From positions 1-32,885 of the forward strand of contig JAGDCC010000009.1 in assembly GCA_017958745.1 (NCBI GenBank): a stretch of 32,885 nt of DNA, read 5' to 3'. Position 1 is the first letter of the stretch, and every line of letters starts with the position of its first letter. The notes beneath the pieces are model-generated. The model saw only the letters and a program-made list of their open reading frames with translations. It made no database searches and was not told where the DNA came from. Positions 9,182-15,826 of the stretch are shown here, piece by piece. Position numbers and translations under genes: made by a program. This DNA is from a bacterium. GTDB lineage: Bacteria > Patescibacteriota > Dojkabacteria > SC72.

Positions 9182-10559
9182 TTGTACCTTCTGCATTTAC
9201 TTCTATTTTAAGACCATAATCTGCACTTAGACTTTGGCCAATACTAGTATCATTACTACTACTAATCCACTTCCATTCAAGAGTGTAAACATCATTCTCA
9301 CCAATAGGAAGTAACACATTATCTACATTCAAATCAGAAGCACTCACATAATTGCTTACTATATAAGTATTATTCTTTTTTAATCTGTATTTCATGTTTA
9401 TATTGTAGTTGTTAGTTTCAATGAAACTAATGCTATACTTCAGCTTGTAATCAGTGCTATTACTTACCGTAAACTTATACTCACCACTACTCTCAGGTGC
9501 AATCTTTCCATCCATAGTATGTTCTGTCTTACTAAAGATATCTAGATTGGTAGAACCATTCCAAGTAATAGGTGCATTCTCATCATCAAAAACATCAAAA
9601 TCACCATTGAATACTTCTTCTTCAACAGTAATTGTAATAGTACCAACATATTTCCCATCACTAGTCTTAGCTGTTATTGTAACTGTACCAGGTTTAACTC
9701 CTGTTACAACACCATTATTATCAACAGTAGCAATAGATGTATCACTACTACTCCATATCAAGTCACTGTTAGTAACGTTCTCTTGGTTTATTTTTGCAGT
9801 AATTTGTGCAGAAGAATCTACATATATAGTAGTTTCATCAGCATCTAATACTAAACCTTCTTCCTCAACAGTAATTGTAATAGTTGCAACAACTTTTCCA
9901 TCACTAGTCTTAGCGGTAATTGTAACTGTACCTTGCTTAACTCCTGTTACAATACCTTTATCATCAACAGTAGCAATAGAAGTATCACTACTACTCCATA
10001 CTAAATCATGGTTCGTAGAATTTTCTGGACTAATTTTTGCAATTATTTGCGTAGAAGAACCTACATATATAGTAGTATCATCTGATGATAATTCTATACT
10101 TTCAGCATCAACAGACTCAGCAACAACTTGTACAATACATGTAGCAGTTTTACCTTCAGCTGTTGTTACAGTAATAGTTACAGTACCAACACCAACAGCC
10201 CTAAGAACTCCTTTAGAATCGACAACAGCAACATTAGTATTACTACTCTCCCAAGTAAGCTCGCTGGATGACAAATCTATTGGCTTAATAACCAAAATAA
10301 GATTTGTAGTGCTCCCCTTCTTAACACTTATTTTCTCTTGAGCAAATTCTATACTTTCTATTTGTGTACCTGTTTTCTTACATTTACAGCTGTTACACTT
10401 AAACTCAATCACATCACCCTTTCCATTAGGTGTTGGTTTATTCTGGTAGTTTCTAATCTCCTTCTGTAAGCCACAATTTCTAAGTAATAACAGAATAATA
10501 ATTATTATTAAAACAAGTTTAACCACAAAATCAACTCTTTTTTTTTCATCTTCCTTCAT
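9174..10559 (-). CDS. Membrane-anchored triple Ig-domain protein with TasA-like C-terminal domain, 461 aa
   Basis: An N-terminal hydrophobic segment (about 10-27) is followed by a Cys cluster, FKCNSCKCKK (53-62). Three bacterial Ig-like (Big_2) domains follow at about 66-147, 153-233 and 235-315, each with the SS(D/N)T.(I/V)A.VD..G.(V/L) and GT(V/I)TIT motifs. Domains 2 and 3 are nearly identical, a recent duplication. The C-terminal 318-461 has GKIAPESSGEYKFTVSN and ends DYGLKIEVNAE, as in the TasA/camelysin-like fold. It is preceded by AAGGAGA 6 nt before the ATG and by two RNA hairpins. Likely the membrane base or a linker of the fibre, held by its N-terminal segment; this role is inferred. 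Confidence 0.78.
   Translation of the reverse strand: MKEDEKKRVDFVVKLVLIIIIILLLLRNCGLQKEIRNYQNKPTPNGKGDVIEFKCNSCKCKKTGTQIESIEFAQEKISVKKGSTTNLILVIKPIDLSSSELTWESSNTNVAVVDSKGVLRAVGVGTVTITVTTAEGKTATCIVQVVAESVDAESIELSSDDTTIYVGSSTQIIAKISPENSTNHDLVWSSSDTSIATVDDKGIVTGVKQGTVTITAKTSDGKVVATITITVEEEGLVLDADETTIYVDSSAQITAKINQENVTNSDLIWSSSDTSIATVDNNGVVTGVKPGTVTITAKTSDGKYVGTITITVEEEVFNGDFDVFDDENAPITWNGSTNLDIFSKTEHTMDGKIAPESSGEYKFTVSNSTDYKLKYSISFIETNNYNINMKYRLKKNNTYIVSNYVSASDLNVDNVLLPIGENDVYTLEWKWISSSNDTSIGQSLSADYGLKIEVNAEGTND
9617..10023 (-). repeat. 243-bp direct repeat encoding Ig domains 2 and 3
   Basis: Two stretches starting near 9617 and 9860 match closely at the DNA level; for example TCAACAGTAATTGTAATAGT occurs at 9622 and again at 9865. 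The 243-nt offset equals one 81-residue Ig domain, so this is an in-frame tandem duplication that could expand or contract by recombination. Confidence 0.75.
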
Positions 10560-10585
10560 TATGATTCTCCTTCTTAAAACTTTCC

Positions 10586-10619
10586 TTTAAAGTCTATAAC
10601 CGTAGTTATAAACTTTAAA
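10586..10619 (-). promoter_or_regulatory. 15-bp RNA hairpin with cUACGg tetraloop between TasA-like and Ig-protein genes
   Basis: On the minus-strand transcript TTTAAAGTTTATAAC pairs with GTTATAGACTTTAAA around a UACG loop closed by C-G, a UNCG-type stable loop. One position is a U-G wobble on this strand and a mismatch on the other, which favours an RNA made from the minus strand. The hairpin ends 13 nt before the AAGGAGA ribosome site of the next gene and has no U-run, so it may stabilise or mark the end of a processed downstream mRNA rather than terminate. Confidence 0.65.
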
Positions 10620-10620
10620 A

Positions 10621-10646
10621 GAAAGAATAATTTCTATTATTCTTTC
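10621..10646 (-). terminator. Terminator-like hairpin after the first TasA-like gene
   Basis: GAAAGAATAAT and ATTATTCTTTC form a perfect 11-bp stem with a 4-nt loop. On the minus strand it is followed by TTTTAAAG, a short U-run. It lies 17 nt after the stop codon. Probably a partial terminator giving more first-gene than downstream mRNA. Confidence 0.6.
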
Positions 10647-10663
10647 TTCTGTCTCAAACTAGA

Positions 10664-11236
10664 CTAGGATCCAGATCCAACAGTCTGTTTAGCTGTTAAG
10701 GTCAATGGAACTGTGATTGTAGATCCAGCCATTGCTGTATCTCCAGAGTCATAACTATCACCTTCTTGACCACCCCATGTTAGTGTGACAGTAAATGTAT
10801 CTGTCTGTCCACCAGACTGATTCATTGTAATAGTACCATCAGCACCAGAGATTGCTGCTGTGAAGGTATTGGAGTTTGCAGGCTGAGCTTGATCATCTAC
10901 TAAGATACCAGAGTTATCTGCAGTAACTGTGTACTCAACATCTACCTCTGTACCAGAAGCATCCAATGTAACAGTCTTAGAACATGTTGCTCCTGGAGCA
11001 ATTTTTCCTGCTGCTACGTGTGGGTTTGCTGTAGTAGTACAATCAGAAGTTCCAAATGTAAGGGTATAGTTATCAGTTATTTCTGTACTTCCATCTTTGA
11101 AAGCAACTGTCCATGCAGCAGCACTTACTTCTGCATCAGCAGTTCTAGATGTCTTGTAGATTGCATAAGTTGAGTAACTTACAGCAATAAGAAGCAATAA
11201 TACAGCAATAGCTAATATTTTCTTGTTTCCTTTCAT
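10664..11236 (-). CDS. TasA/camelysin-like major fibre subunit, 190 aa
   Basis: Signal peptide 1-25 (MKGNKKILAIAVLLLLIAVS then YSTYA) with probable cleavage before IYKTS, as in SipW substrates. The mature protein is a beta-rich TasA-family domain: AAWTVAF strand (about 40-46), GKIAPGATCSKTVTLDASG (77-95), TFTVTLTWGG, a DSGDTAMAG turn, and a final strand PLTLTAKQ before VGSGS. Cys66 and Cys85 could form a disulfide. First gene of the operon, with a promoter, a long 5' leader and the strongest Shine-Dalgarno in the window, and with more G+C than neighbouring genes; all fit an abundant structural protein. TasA-type proteins make extracellular fibres by donor-strand exchange; polymerisation here is inferred. 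Confidence 0.82.
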   Translation of the reverse strand: MKGNKKILAIAVLLLLIAVSYSTYAIYKTSRTADAEVSAAAWTVAFKDGSTEITDNYTLTFGTSDCTTTANPHVAAGKIAPGATCSKTVTLDASGTEVDVEYTVTADNSGILVDDQAQPANSNTFTAAISGADGTITMNQSGGQTDTFTVTLTWGGQEGDSYDSGDTAMAGSTITVPLTLTAKQTVGSGS

Positions 11237-11241
11237 TTTTA

Positions 11242-11249
11242 CACCTCCT
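11242..11249 (-). promoter_or_regulatory. Strong Shine-Dalgarno (AGGAGGTG) of the TasA-like gene
   Basis: AGGAGGTG lies 5 nt before the ATG at 11236. It is the best ribosome binding site in the window and contrasts with most core genes here, which have none. Confidence 0.85.
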
Positions 11250-11356
11250 TAAATAAAATAAATTAAATAAATGTAAAAAATAACTACTACTTTTTAGTAA
11301 AGTATTATGTCTTACCAAAAAGTTATGATAGACATCTCGCTATTTTTACTATTTAT

Positions 11357-11385
11357 TTTGTAACATGATTCAAAAGTCAATGCAA
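11357..11385 (-). promoter_or_regulatory. Candidate promoter of the fibre operon
   Basis: TTGCAT (11380-11385) and TACAAA (11357-11362) are 17 nt apart on the minus strand. An overlapping alternative is TTGACT (11375-11380) with AATAAA (11352-11357). Either gives a 5' leader of about 110 nt. The leader can pair ATGTCT with AGACAT near 11308-11336, but I recognise no known riboswitch in it. Confidence 0.4.
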
Positions 11386-11870
11386 TACATAGATGTATAT
11401 AAGAAAAAAAGAGTATTTATATATAAATATTTCTTTCCATTTTTTTTATTATTATCTTTCTCTGTTATTTTTCCACATGGAAATCAATAAAAAAAATTTT
11501 TATATAATTAATTGTTTAAGTAATAGAGAGTGTGTATAAGTGGAAAACTACTCCCCTATCTTTATCTAAATGCCTTTGTGTAAAGAATAAAAAGACAGTT
11601 TTCTGTGGTGGATAACTCGTGGTTCATTTTTTATTATTAGCTTGTAGGATATATTTATTTTATATATGTTTTTGAATGTGGATAAGATTCTGTATATGTT
11701 TGTGGTTTTCTGTGTATCATGTGTGAATAGGTATTAGTCTAAAGAGTATTGTTGTAAAAGAGCTTTTACGAGATTATAAGCTTTCTTGTTAGTACCCACA
11801 TGTGGAAAAGTATTTCTGTTTTTGCACATATATGCACAAGTTATGAACAAAGTTATCCACAAAATTGGTG
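11386..11870. other. Candidate replication origin (oriC): DnaA boxes and AT-rich tract beside dnaA
   Basis: This gene-free stretch holds two perfect DnaA boxes, TTATCCACA at 11853-11861 (plus) and 11677-11685 (minus), plus TTATACACA at 11531-11539 (minus) and one-mismatch forms at 11469-11477, 11607-11615 and 11801-11809. Very AT-rich tracts at about 11400-11440 and 11485-11515 could unwind. Genes on the left run leftward and dnaA-rpmH lies on the right, as expected near an origin. No proteins are encoded. Boxes are directly visible; origin function is inferred. Confidence 0.65.
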
Positions 11871-13307
11871 TTATTCTCTTAAAATTGTAAGGCACTTTTC
11901 TATTTTTTCATTAAACCGAGAGTCTTTTTCTCGTTTTTCATCTATTTTCTTACATGCATGGATTACTGTTGTGTGGTCTTTTCTGTTTACTTCTTTGGCT
12001 ACTTTTTCTAAAGGAAATTCTAGTTCTGTTCTCAATAGGTACATTACTATCTGTCTGCACTCTGCAACATATGCCTCTCTCCCCTTCCCTTTTATATCAG
12101 CAGGTTTTACATCAAAGACTTCGGAAACTGCGGAAATAACTTTTCCTGATGGTATCTTTTTCCTTTTGTAATCTATATCTATTTGCAACATCTGCGCTAA
12201 GGTCTCTTCTGTTGGTGGCATACCCAGCTGACATAATGAGATGACTTTTTTCATGGCACCTTCCAATTCTCTTACACTAGATTGAATATTTTTTGCTATA
12301 AAATCTACGTATTTATCATCAACGGTTGCATTGTTCTCTTCTATTAACTGTCTAAGTATTGCTACTCTAGTTTCGTAATCTGGTGTCTTAATATCTGCTG
12401 TCATACCACCAAGAAGTCTTGTTCTTAATCTATCGGATAATTTTTTTATCTCTTGTGGAGAACGGTCAGATGCTAGAACAATTTGTTTATTCGCTTGATA
12501 CAATTCGTCAAATGTATGAAAGAATTCTTCTTGTGTATGTGGGTAGTCTTCTACAAATTGGATATCATCTATTATAAGTAGGTCTACTCTTCTGTACTTG
12601 TTTCTAAAATCTTGGTTAGTCTTTGTTCTAATTGCTTCTACCATTTCATTAAGAAATTGCTCTATAGATATATAGAGTACTCTCTTTGTAGGATCCTCTC
12701 TTAAAACTTCATTACCTATTGCTTGCATAAGGTGTGTTTTACCCATTCCAGAATTACCATATATAACAAAAGGATTGTAATAATGACCGAGATCTTTAAC
12801 TATACCTTCTGCTACTGCTTCTGCAAGTTTATTGTTTGCACCTACTACAAAGTTAGAGAACAAATACTTAGGATTAAGGTTGGACTCTTGGAACATTTGC
12901 TCTTTCTTCTTATTATCCATATCTATCTGGGACATTATATTTATCTGTCCGTTATCTCCTGTATCTACGTATTCATATCCAGAATCCTTTTTTGGTTCTT
13001 CCTTTGCAACATTTAATTCTACTTCCAAGTTCATGTTGGAAGCTTTTTTAAGAGCCATTTTTAATGAAGGAAGATGGTCCTTTAATATCTTCTGTTTCTT
13101 GAAATCACTATCGCAAGAGAGTTGTGCTACCCCATTCTGTATATTCTCTATATATACCTTTCTAAATATTGCACCAAAAGTCTTGCTTCCAATCATTAGT
13201 TTAAGATGTTCTTTTGCTATTTTCCATACATCATCTGGATTAAGACTCTTCTTAGTGTCTGTATCCTCTGCTTTATCTAAAATGTATGTAAAATCTGCCT
13301 TTTCCAT
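11871..13307 (-). CDS. dnaA: Chromosomal replication initiator DnaA, 478 aa
   Basis: Binds DnaA boxes at oriC and opens the origin. Domain I (about 25-95), a short polar linker, then the AAA+ domain: Walker A GNSGMGKT (184-191), Walker B LLIIDD (243-248), sensor region LASDRSPQEI and SDRLRTRLLGG. The DNA-binding domain IV carries RKDHTTVIHACKKI, close to the usual GRDHTTVLHA signature. Length and order are normal. The gene points leftward into the box-rich gap. Upstream are a GC-rich hairpin, a possible -10 and a DnaA box at the -35 position, so self-repression is plausible. There is no Shine-Dalgarno before the ATG. dnaN does not follow, unlike in Firmicutes. Confidence 0.97.
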   Translation of the reverse strand: MEKADFTYILDKAEDTDTKKSLNPDDVWKIAKEHLKLMIGSKTFGAIFRKVYIENIQNGVAQLSCDSDFKKQKILKDHLPSLKMALKKASNMNLEVELNVAKEEPKKDSGYEYVDTGDNGQINIMSQIDMDNKKKEQMFQESNLNPKYLFSNFVVGANNKLAEAVAEGIVKDLGHYYNPFVIYGNSGMGKTHLMQAIGNEVLREDPTKRVLYISIEQFLNEMVEAIRTKTNQDFRNKYRRVDLLIIDDIQFVEDYPHTQEEFFHTFDELYQANKQIVLASDRSPQEIKKLSDRLRTRLLGGMTADIKTPDYETRVAILRQLIEENNATVDDKYVDFIAKNIQSSVRELEGAMKKVISLCQLGMPPTEETLAQMLQIDIDYKRKKIPSGKVISAVSEVFDVKPADIKGKGREAYVAECRQIVMYLLRTELEFPLEKVAKEVNRKDHTTVIHACKKIDEKREKDSRFNEKIEKCLTILRE

Positions 13308-13338
13308 GAAGGAAGCTTAACAATAATAACTTACTTTG

Positions 13339-13365
13339 GGCAGTGCTCGGCCGGTTGAGACTACC
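13339..13365 (-). promoter_or_regulatory. GC-rich hairpin in the dnaA leader
   Basis: On the minus strand GGTAGTCTC pairs with GAG(C)ACTGCC: nine pairs, one bulged C, and an 8-nt loop AACCGGCC. A U-G wobble on this strand would be an A-C mismatch on the other, which favours an RNA read from the minus strand. The element is strongly GC-rich inside AT-rich DNA and ends 31 nt before the dnaA ATG. Function unknown; the loop is partly self-complementary. Confidence 0.55.
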
Positions 13366-13367
13366 AT

Positions 13368-13398
13368 ATTCTATACTAAATTTCCAAATTGTGGATAA
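13368..13398 (-). promoter_or_regulatory. dnaA: Candidate dnaA promoter with DnaA box at the -35 position
   Basis: A TAGAAT -10 (13368-13373) is preceded on the minus strand, 16 nt away, by a perfect TTATCCACA box (13390-13398). There is no good -35 match, so the box occupies that place. DnaA binding there would repress or tune its own gene, as known in other bacteria. Confidence 0.45.
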
Positions 13399-13423
13399 TT
13401 TAATTTAAGAATTTATAGAAATA

Positions 13424-13438
13424 TTATTACAGTAATAA
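13424..13438. repeat. 15-bp palindrome in the dnaA-rpmH gap
   Basis: TTATTACAGTAATAA is a perfect inverted repeat around one central base. It could be an operator or a structural site between the divergent genes. The rest of 13399-13582 is AT-rich; I could not fix an rpmH promoter in it. Confidence 0.35.
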
Positions 13439-13582
13439 AAATTAATATATATTTCTTGTAATAATTTATAACCAATAAAAAATACTTGTTATTTATATGT
13501 TTTGTGGGGATTTATAACAAATTAGTTGCTAAAAGGTGATTATTCCTATACAATTACTCGTTCAAATATAAGTAATATTGTT

Positions 13583-13765
13583 ATGAAAAGAACATATCAA
13601 CCAAGAAACCAAAGAAGAATAAAAAAGTTAGGTTTTAGAGCAAGAAATAAAACTGTTGGTGGTAGAAAGGTTCTCAAGAGAAGAATTGCAAAGGGTAGAA
13701 AAGCTCTTACAGTATCAGAAGAGTACAAGCTTTTGAGAAAGAAAGATAGAAGTGATATAAGGTAA
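13583..13765 (+). CDS. rpmH: 50S ribosomal protein L34, 60 aa
   Basis: Small basic protein of the large ribosomal subunit. From the ATG at 13583 it begins MKRTYQP and contains [18 protein letters not shown] and AKGRKALTV, the L34 pattern. The open frame extends upstream to 13526, but the conserved MKRTYQP fixes the start. It is about 15 residues longer than the usual 44-46, with a charged tail [16 protein letters not shown]. No Shine-Dalgarno is seen. First gene of rpmH-rnpA-yidD-yidC-jag; rnpA starts 1 nt after its stop. Confidence 0.96.
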   Translation: MKRTYQPRNQRRIKKLGFRARNKTVGGRKVLKRRIAKGRKALTVSEEYKLLRKKDRSDIR

Positions 13766-13766
13766 T

Positions 13767-14138
13767 ATGCTACCTAAGAAATATAGATTGCCTGCAAAGA
13801 ATTTCCAAAGAGTTTATAAGAATGGGACTAAGGTTCGTGGTAGGTATGGTATGCTTGTTTTTTCTAAGAACGAAGAAAACAATAGAAATCTTAATACTCC
13901 GTCTGCATTTATTAATAAGAATCCTAGATTTGGATTTGTTGTTAGTAAAAAAATTGGTAATGCTGTTGTTAGACATAGGTTTACTAGAATTCTTAGAAAT
14001 ATTTCCCTAGAAGCTATTAGAGATTTTAAGTTAAATGGTAATCCTATACAGATACAGTATGTCGCTTTTGAATTTTGTGATGACTACTCTACTGTAAAAG
14101 AGGAGTTCTATAAACAGATGGAGTTTATATTTAAATGA
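13767..14138 (+). CDS. rnpA: Ribonuclease P protein component, 123 aa
   Basis: Protein subunit of RNase P, which with the RNA subunit trims the 5' end of tRNA precursors. The N-terminus LPKKYRLPAKNFQRVYKNG and the conserved KKIGNAVVRHRFTRILRN (61-78) identify it; His replaces the Asn usual in the central RNR. The internal stretch 34-52 is loosely conserved. It starts 1 nt after rpmH and its TGA stop overlaps the ATG of yidD, so the genes are co-transcribed and probably translationally coupled. Confidence 0.95.
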   Translation: MLPKKYRLPAKNFQRVYKNGTKVRGRYGMLVFSKNEENNRNLNTPSAFINKNPRFGFVVSKKIGNAVVRHRFTRILRNISLEAIRDFKLNGNPIQIQYVAFEFCDDYSTVKEEFYKQMEFIFK

Positions 14139-14371
14139 TGAAAGATATTCTTTTATATTTAATTAAAACATATAAGAAATTTCCACATGCTGGTAAATGT
14201 AGATTTGTTCCTACTTGTTCTACTTATGCATATGATGCTATTTCCAAGTATGGTTGTATTAAAGGTAGTATATTAAGTATAAAAAGATTTATTAAATGCA
14301 ATCCCTGGAATAAGACAGAACAGTATGATCCTGTTCCTGAATTGTTTTTAATGTTCCAAAATTCCTATTAA
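14135..14371 (+). CDS. yidD: Membrane protein insertion efficiency factor YidD, 78 aa
   Basis: Small membrane-associated protein found next to yidC in many bacteria and thought to help YidC. CRFVPTCSTYAYDAISKYG, then GCIKGSILSIKRFIKCNPW and YDPVP match the family, including the conserved Cys residues. Two adjacent ATGs overlap the rnpA stop (14135 and 14138); either could be used. The tail ELFLMFQNSY is short. Confidence 0.94.
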   Translation: MMKDILLYLIKTYKKFPHAGKCRFVPTCSTYAYDAISKYGCIKGSILSIKRFIKCNPWNKTEQYDPVPELFLMFQNSY

Positions 14372-14411
14372 TATGGTAATATCCATACAGTTTTAGTTTA
14401 ATGGATAATCA

Positions 14412-15296
14412 ATGTTTTCTTTTATTTGGAACAATATATTTTTTAACCCACTACTCAATGTTCTAGTCGTACTCTACTCTGTTTTATGGCATAACTTCGG
14501 GTTAGCTGTTATAGCTATTGCTTTCATTATTAGAATAATTCTACTTCCTTCCATGAAAAAGCAAGTAGAAATGAGAAAGAAAATGGCAGACCTTAAGCCA
14601 AAGCTAGATGAACTAAATAAAAAGTATGCAAATAACCAGGAGAAATTGGCACAGGAACAAGTTAAGTTGTATAAAAATGTTGGTTATAATCCTTTAGGGT
14701 GTTTTACTAGTTTTGTACCACAAATCCTTATATTATCTGTTCTTAGTCGTGTAATTAGAGCAATAACTTCTGGGAATCTAGATGGTATTTATCCTTTTGT
14801 TAAAAATATTTTCTACAATGGAGAAGATGTTGTAATTAACTCTAAGTTTATTATTTGGGATTTAACAAAATCTTATACAAACGTAGGACAAAGTGAAGGA
14901 TATTTTTCTAGAGTAGCAATCTATTATCTTATATTGGCTATACTTGTAGGTGTAGTGCAATTCTTCATGAATAAGCTTGTAAATGTAATGCAAAATCCAG
15001 ATAACTATATGAAGAAGAAAGAAATAGAAAAGACAAAGAAGAAGAGTAAGAATAATGAAGAATTCTCTCCTGAAGAAATGCAAGCAAAAATGACCGAATC
15101 CACAATGATGATTCTTCCCCTTAGTACATCTTTTATGGCAGCTAGTACATATTCTGTATTGAGTATTTATTGGATTGCACAGTCTTTTGCTTTGCTGTTG
15201 CAGTATTTTATATTGGATTGGGATAAAAGTAAGAAAGGTGTACAGAACTTTACAACTATCATGAAAGAGAAGAATAAAAAAGAAGAAAACTTATAA
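14412..15296 (+). CDS. yidC: Membrane protein insertase YidC (short, Gram-positive type), 294 aa
   Basis: Inserts proteins into the cytoplasmic membrane alone or with Sec. There is no large periplasmic domain as in E. coli. The segment GLAVIAIAFIIRIILLP carries the conserved hydrophilic-groove Arg (Arg41), followed by a charged coiled region (about 47-85), YNPLGCFTSFVPQILI, and further membrane segments near 165-190 and 232-265. The Lys-rich loop KKKEIEKTKKKSKNN (201-215) is cytoplasmic. The tail is basic. It follows yidD by 40 nt within the same operon. Confidence 0.94.
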   Translation: MFSFIWNNIFFNPLLNVLVVLYSVLWHNFGLAVIAIAFIIRIILLPSMKKQVEMRKKMADLKPKLDELNKKYANNQEKLAQEQVKLYKNVGYNPLGCFTSFVPQILILSVLSRVIRAITSGNLDGIYPFVKNIFYNGEDVVINSKFIIWDLTKSYTNVGQSEGYFSRVAIYYLILAILVGVVQFFMNKLVNVMQNPDNYMKKKEIEKTKKKSKNNEEFSPEEMQAKMTESTMMILPLSTSFMAASTYSVLSIYWIAQSFALLLQYFILDWDKSKKGVQNFTTIMKEKNKKEENL

Positions 15297-15322
15297 TACT
15301 GCCATTATATTGTTATTAATTT

Positions 15323-15328
15323 TATAAT
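15323..15328 (+). promoter_or_regulatory. -10 box (TATAAT) 8 nt before jag
   Basis: A perfect TATAAT is followed by AAATAAAA and the ATG. No convincing -35 is seen. It could give a leaderless jag mRNA in addition to read-through from yidC. Confidence 0.35.
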
Positions 15329-15336
15329 AAATAAAA

Positions 15337-15819
15337 ATGGAAGATAAAGATTTAATTAAATTAACAGAAGAACAAGTAGAGAAACTATGTTCTTTAATGG
15401 GTGTTGACTGTGATAGAACAGTTACTGTAGAAGACTCAGATAATGGGGAGATTAAGTACATTAAAGTAACTTTCCAAGGTGAAGAACTTGGATACATGAT
15501 TGGTAGTCATGGAAGAAACTTGGATTCTATACAGTATATTTTGCAAATAATCTTAAGAAAGTTAATTGCAGACAAGTGTGATTTTAGAGTTTTTGTTGAT
15601 GTAAGTGGTTACAGACAGGAGAAAAACGAAAAATTAGAGCAATTAGCATTAAGAAAAGCAGAAGATGCAAGACTTTTGGGAGAAGAAGTAGAACTTGCTC
15701 CTATGAAGCCATCTGATAGAAGAGTTGTACACTTAGCATTAATGAACTTTGATGACATCGAAACAGAAAGTCGTGGAGAAGGGAGAGATAGACATATTGT
15801 TATAAAACTAAAAAAGTAA
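15337..15819 (+). CDS. jag: RNA-binding protein Jag/KhpB (KH and R3H domains), 160 aa
   Basis: A KH domain with the GSHG loop (56-59) in LGYMIGSHGRNLDSIQYIL is followed by an R3H domain with Arg128 and His132 (RRVVHLALMN) and the end GEGRDRHIVIKLKK. These features define Jag/KhpB, an RNA-binding protein linked to cell elongation and division in Firmicutes. The N-terminal Jag_N domain is replaced by a short acidic lead of about 35 residues. Its place after yidC is conserved across bacteria. Confidence 0.93.
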   Translation: MEDKDLIKLTEEQVEKLCSLMGVDCDRTVTVEDSDNGEIKYIKVTFQGEELGYMIGSHGRNLDSIQYILQIILRKLIADKCDFRVFVDVSGYRQEKNEKLEQLALRKAEDARLLGEEVELAPMKPSDRRVVHLALMNFDDIETESRGEGRDRHIVIKLKK

Positions 15820-15826
15820 ATAGTTA

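Noticed and set aside
9454-10341. A 295-codon open frame on the plus strand
   Set aside because: It is the exact antisense of the Ig-repeat gene; it is long only because the repeated Thr/Ser/Val codons lack stops in the opposite frame. The product is low-complexity with no start signal.
11237-11340. Riboswitch in the leader of the first fibre gene
   Set aside because: Only short 6-bp pairings are visible, and no conserved motif of a known class such as the c-di-GMP aptamer is present.
12832-13320. A 162-codon plus-strand open frame across the dnaA start
   Set aside because: Antisense to conserved dnaA codons, with no ribosome site and no recognisable domain.
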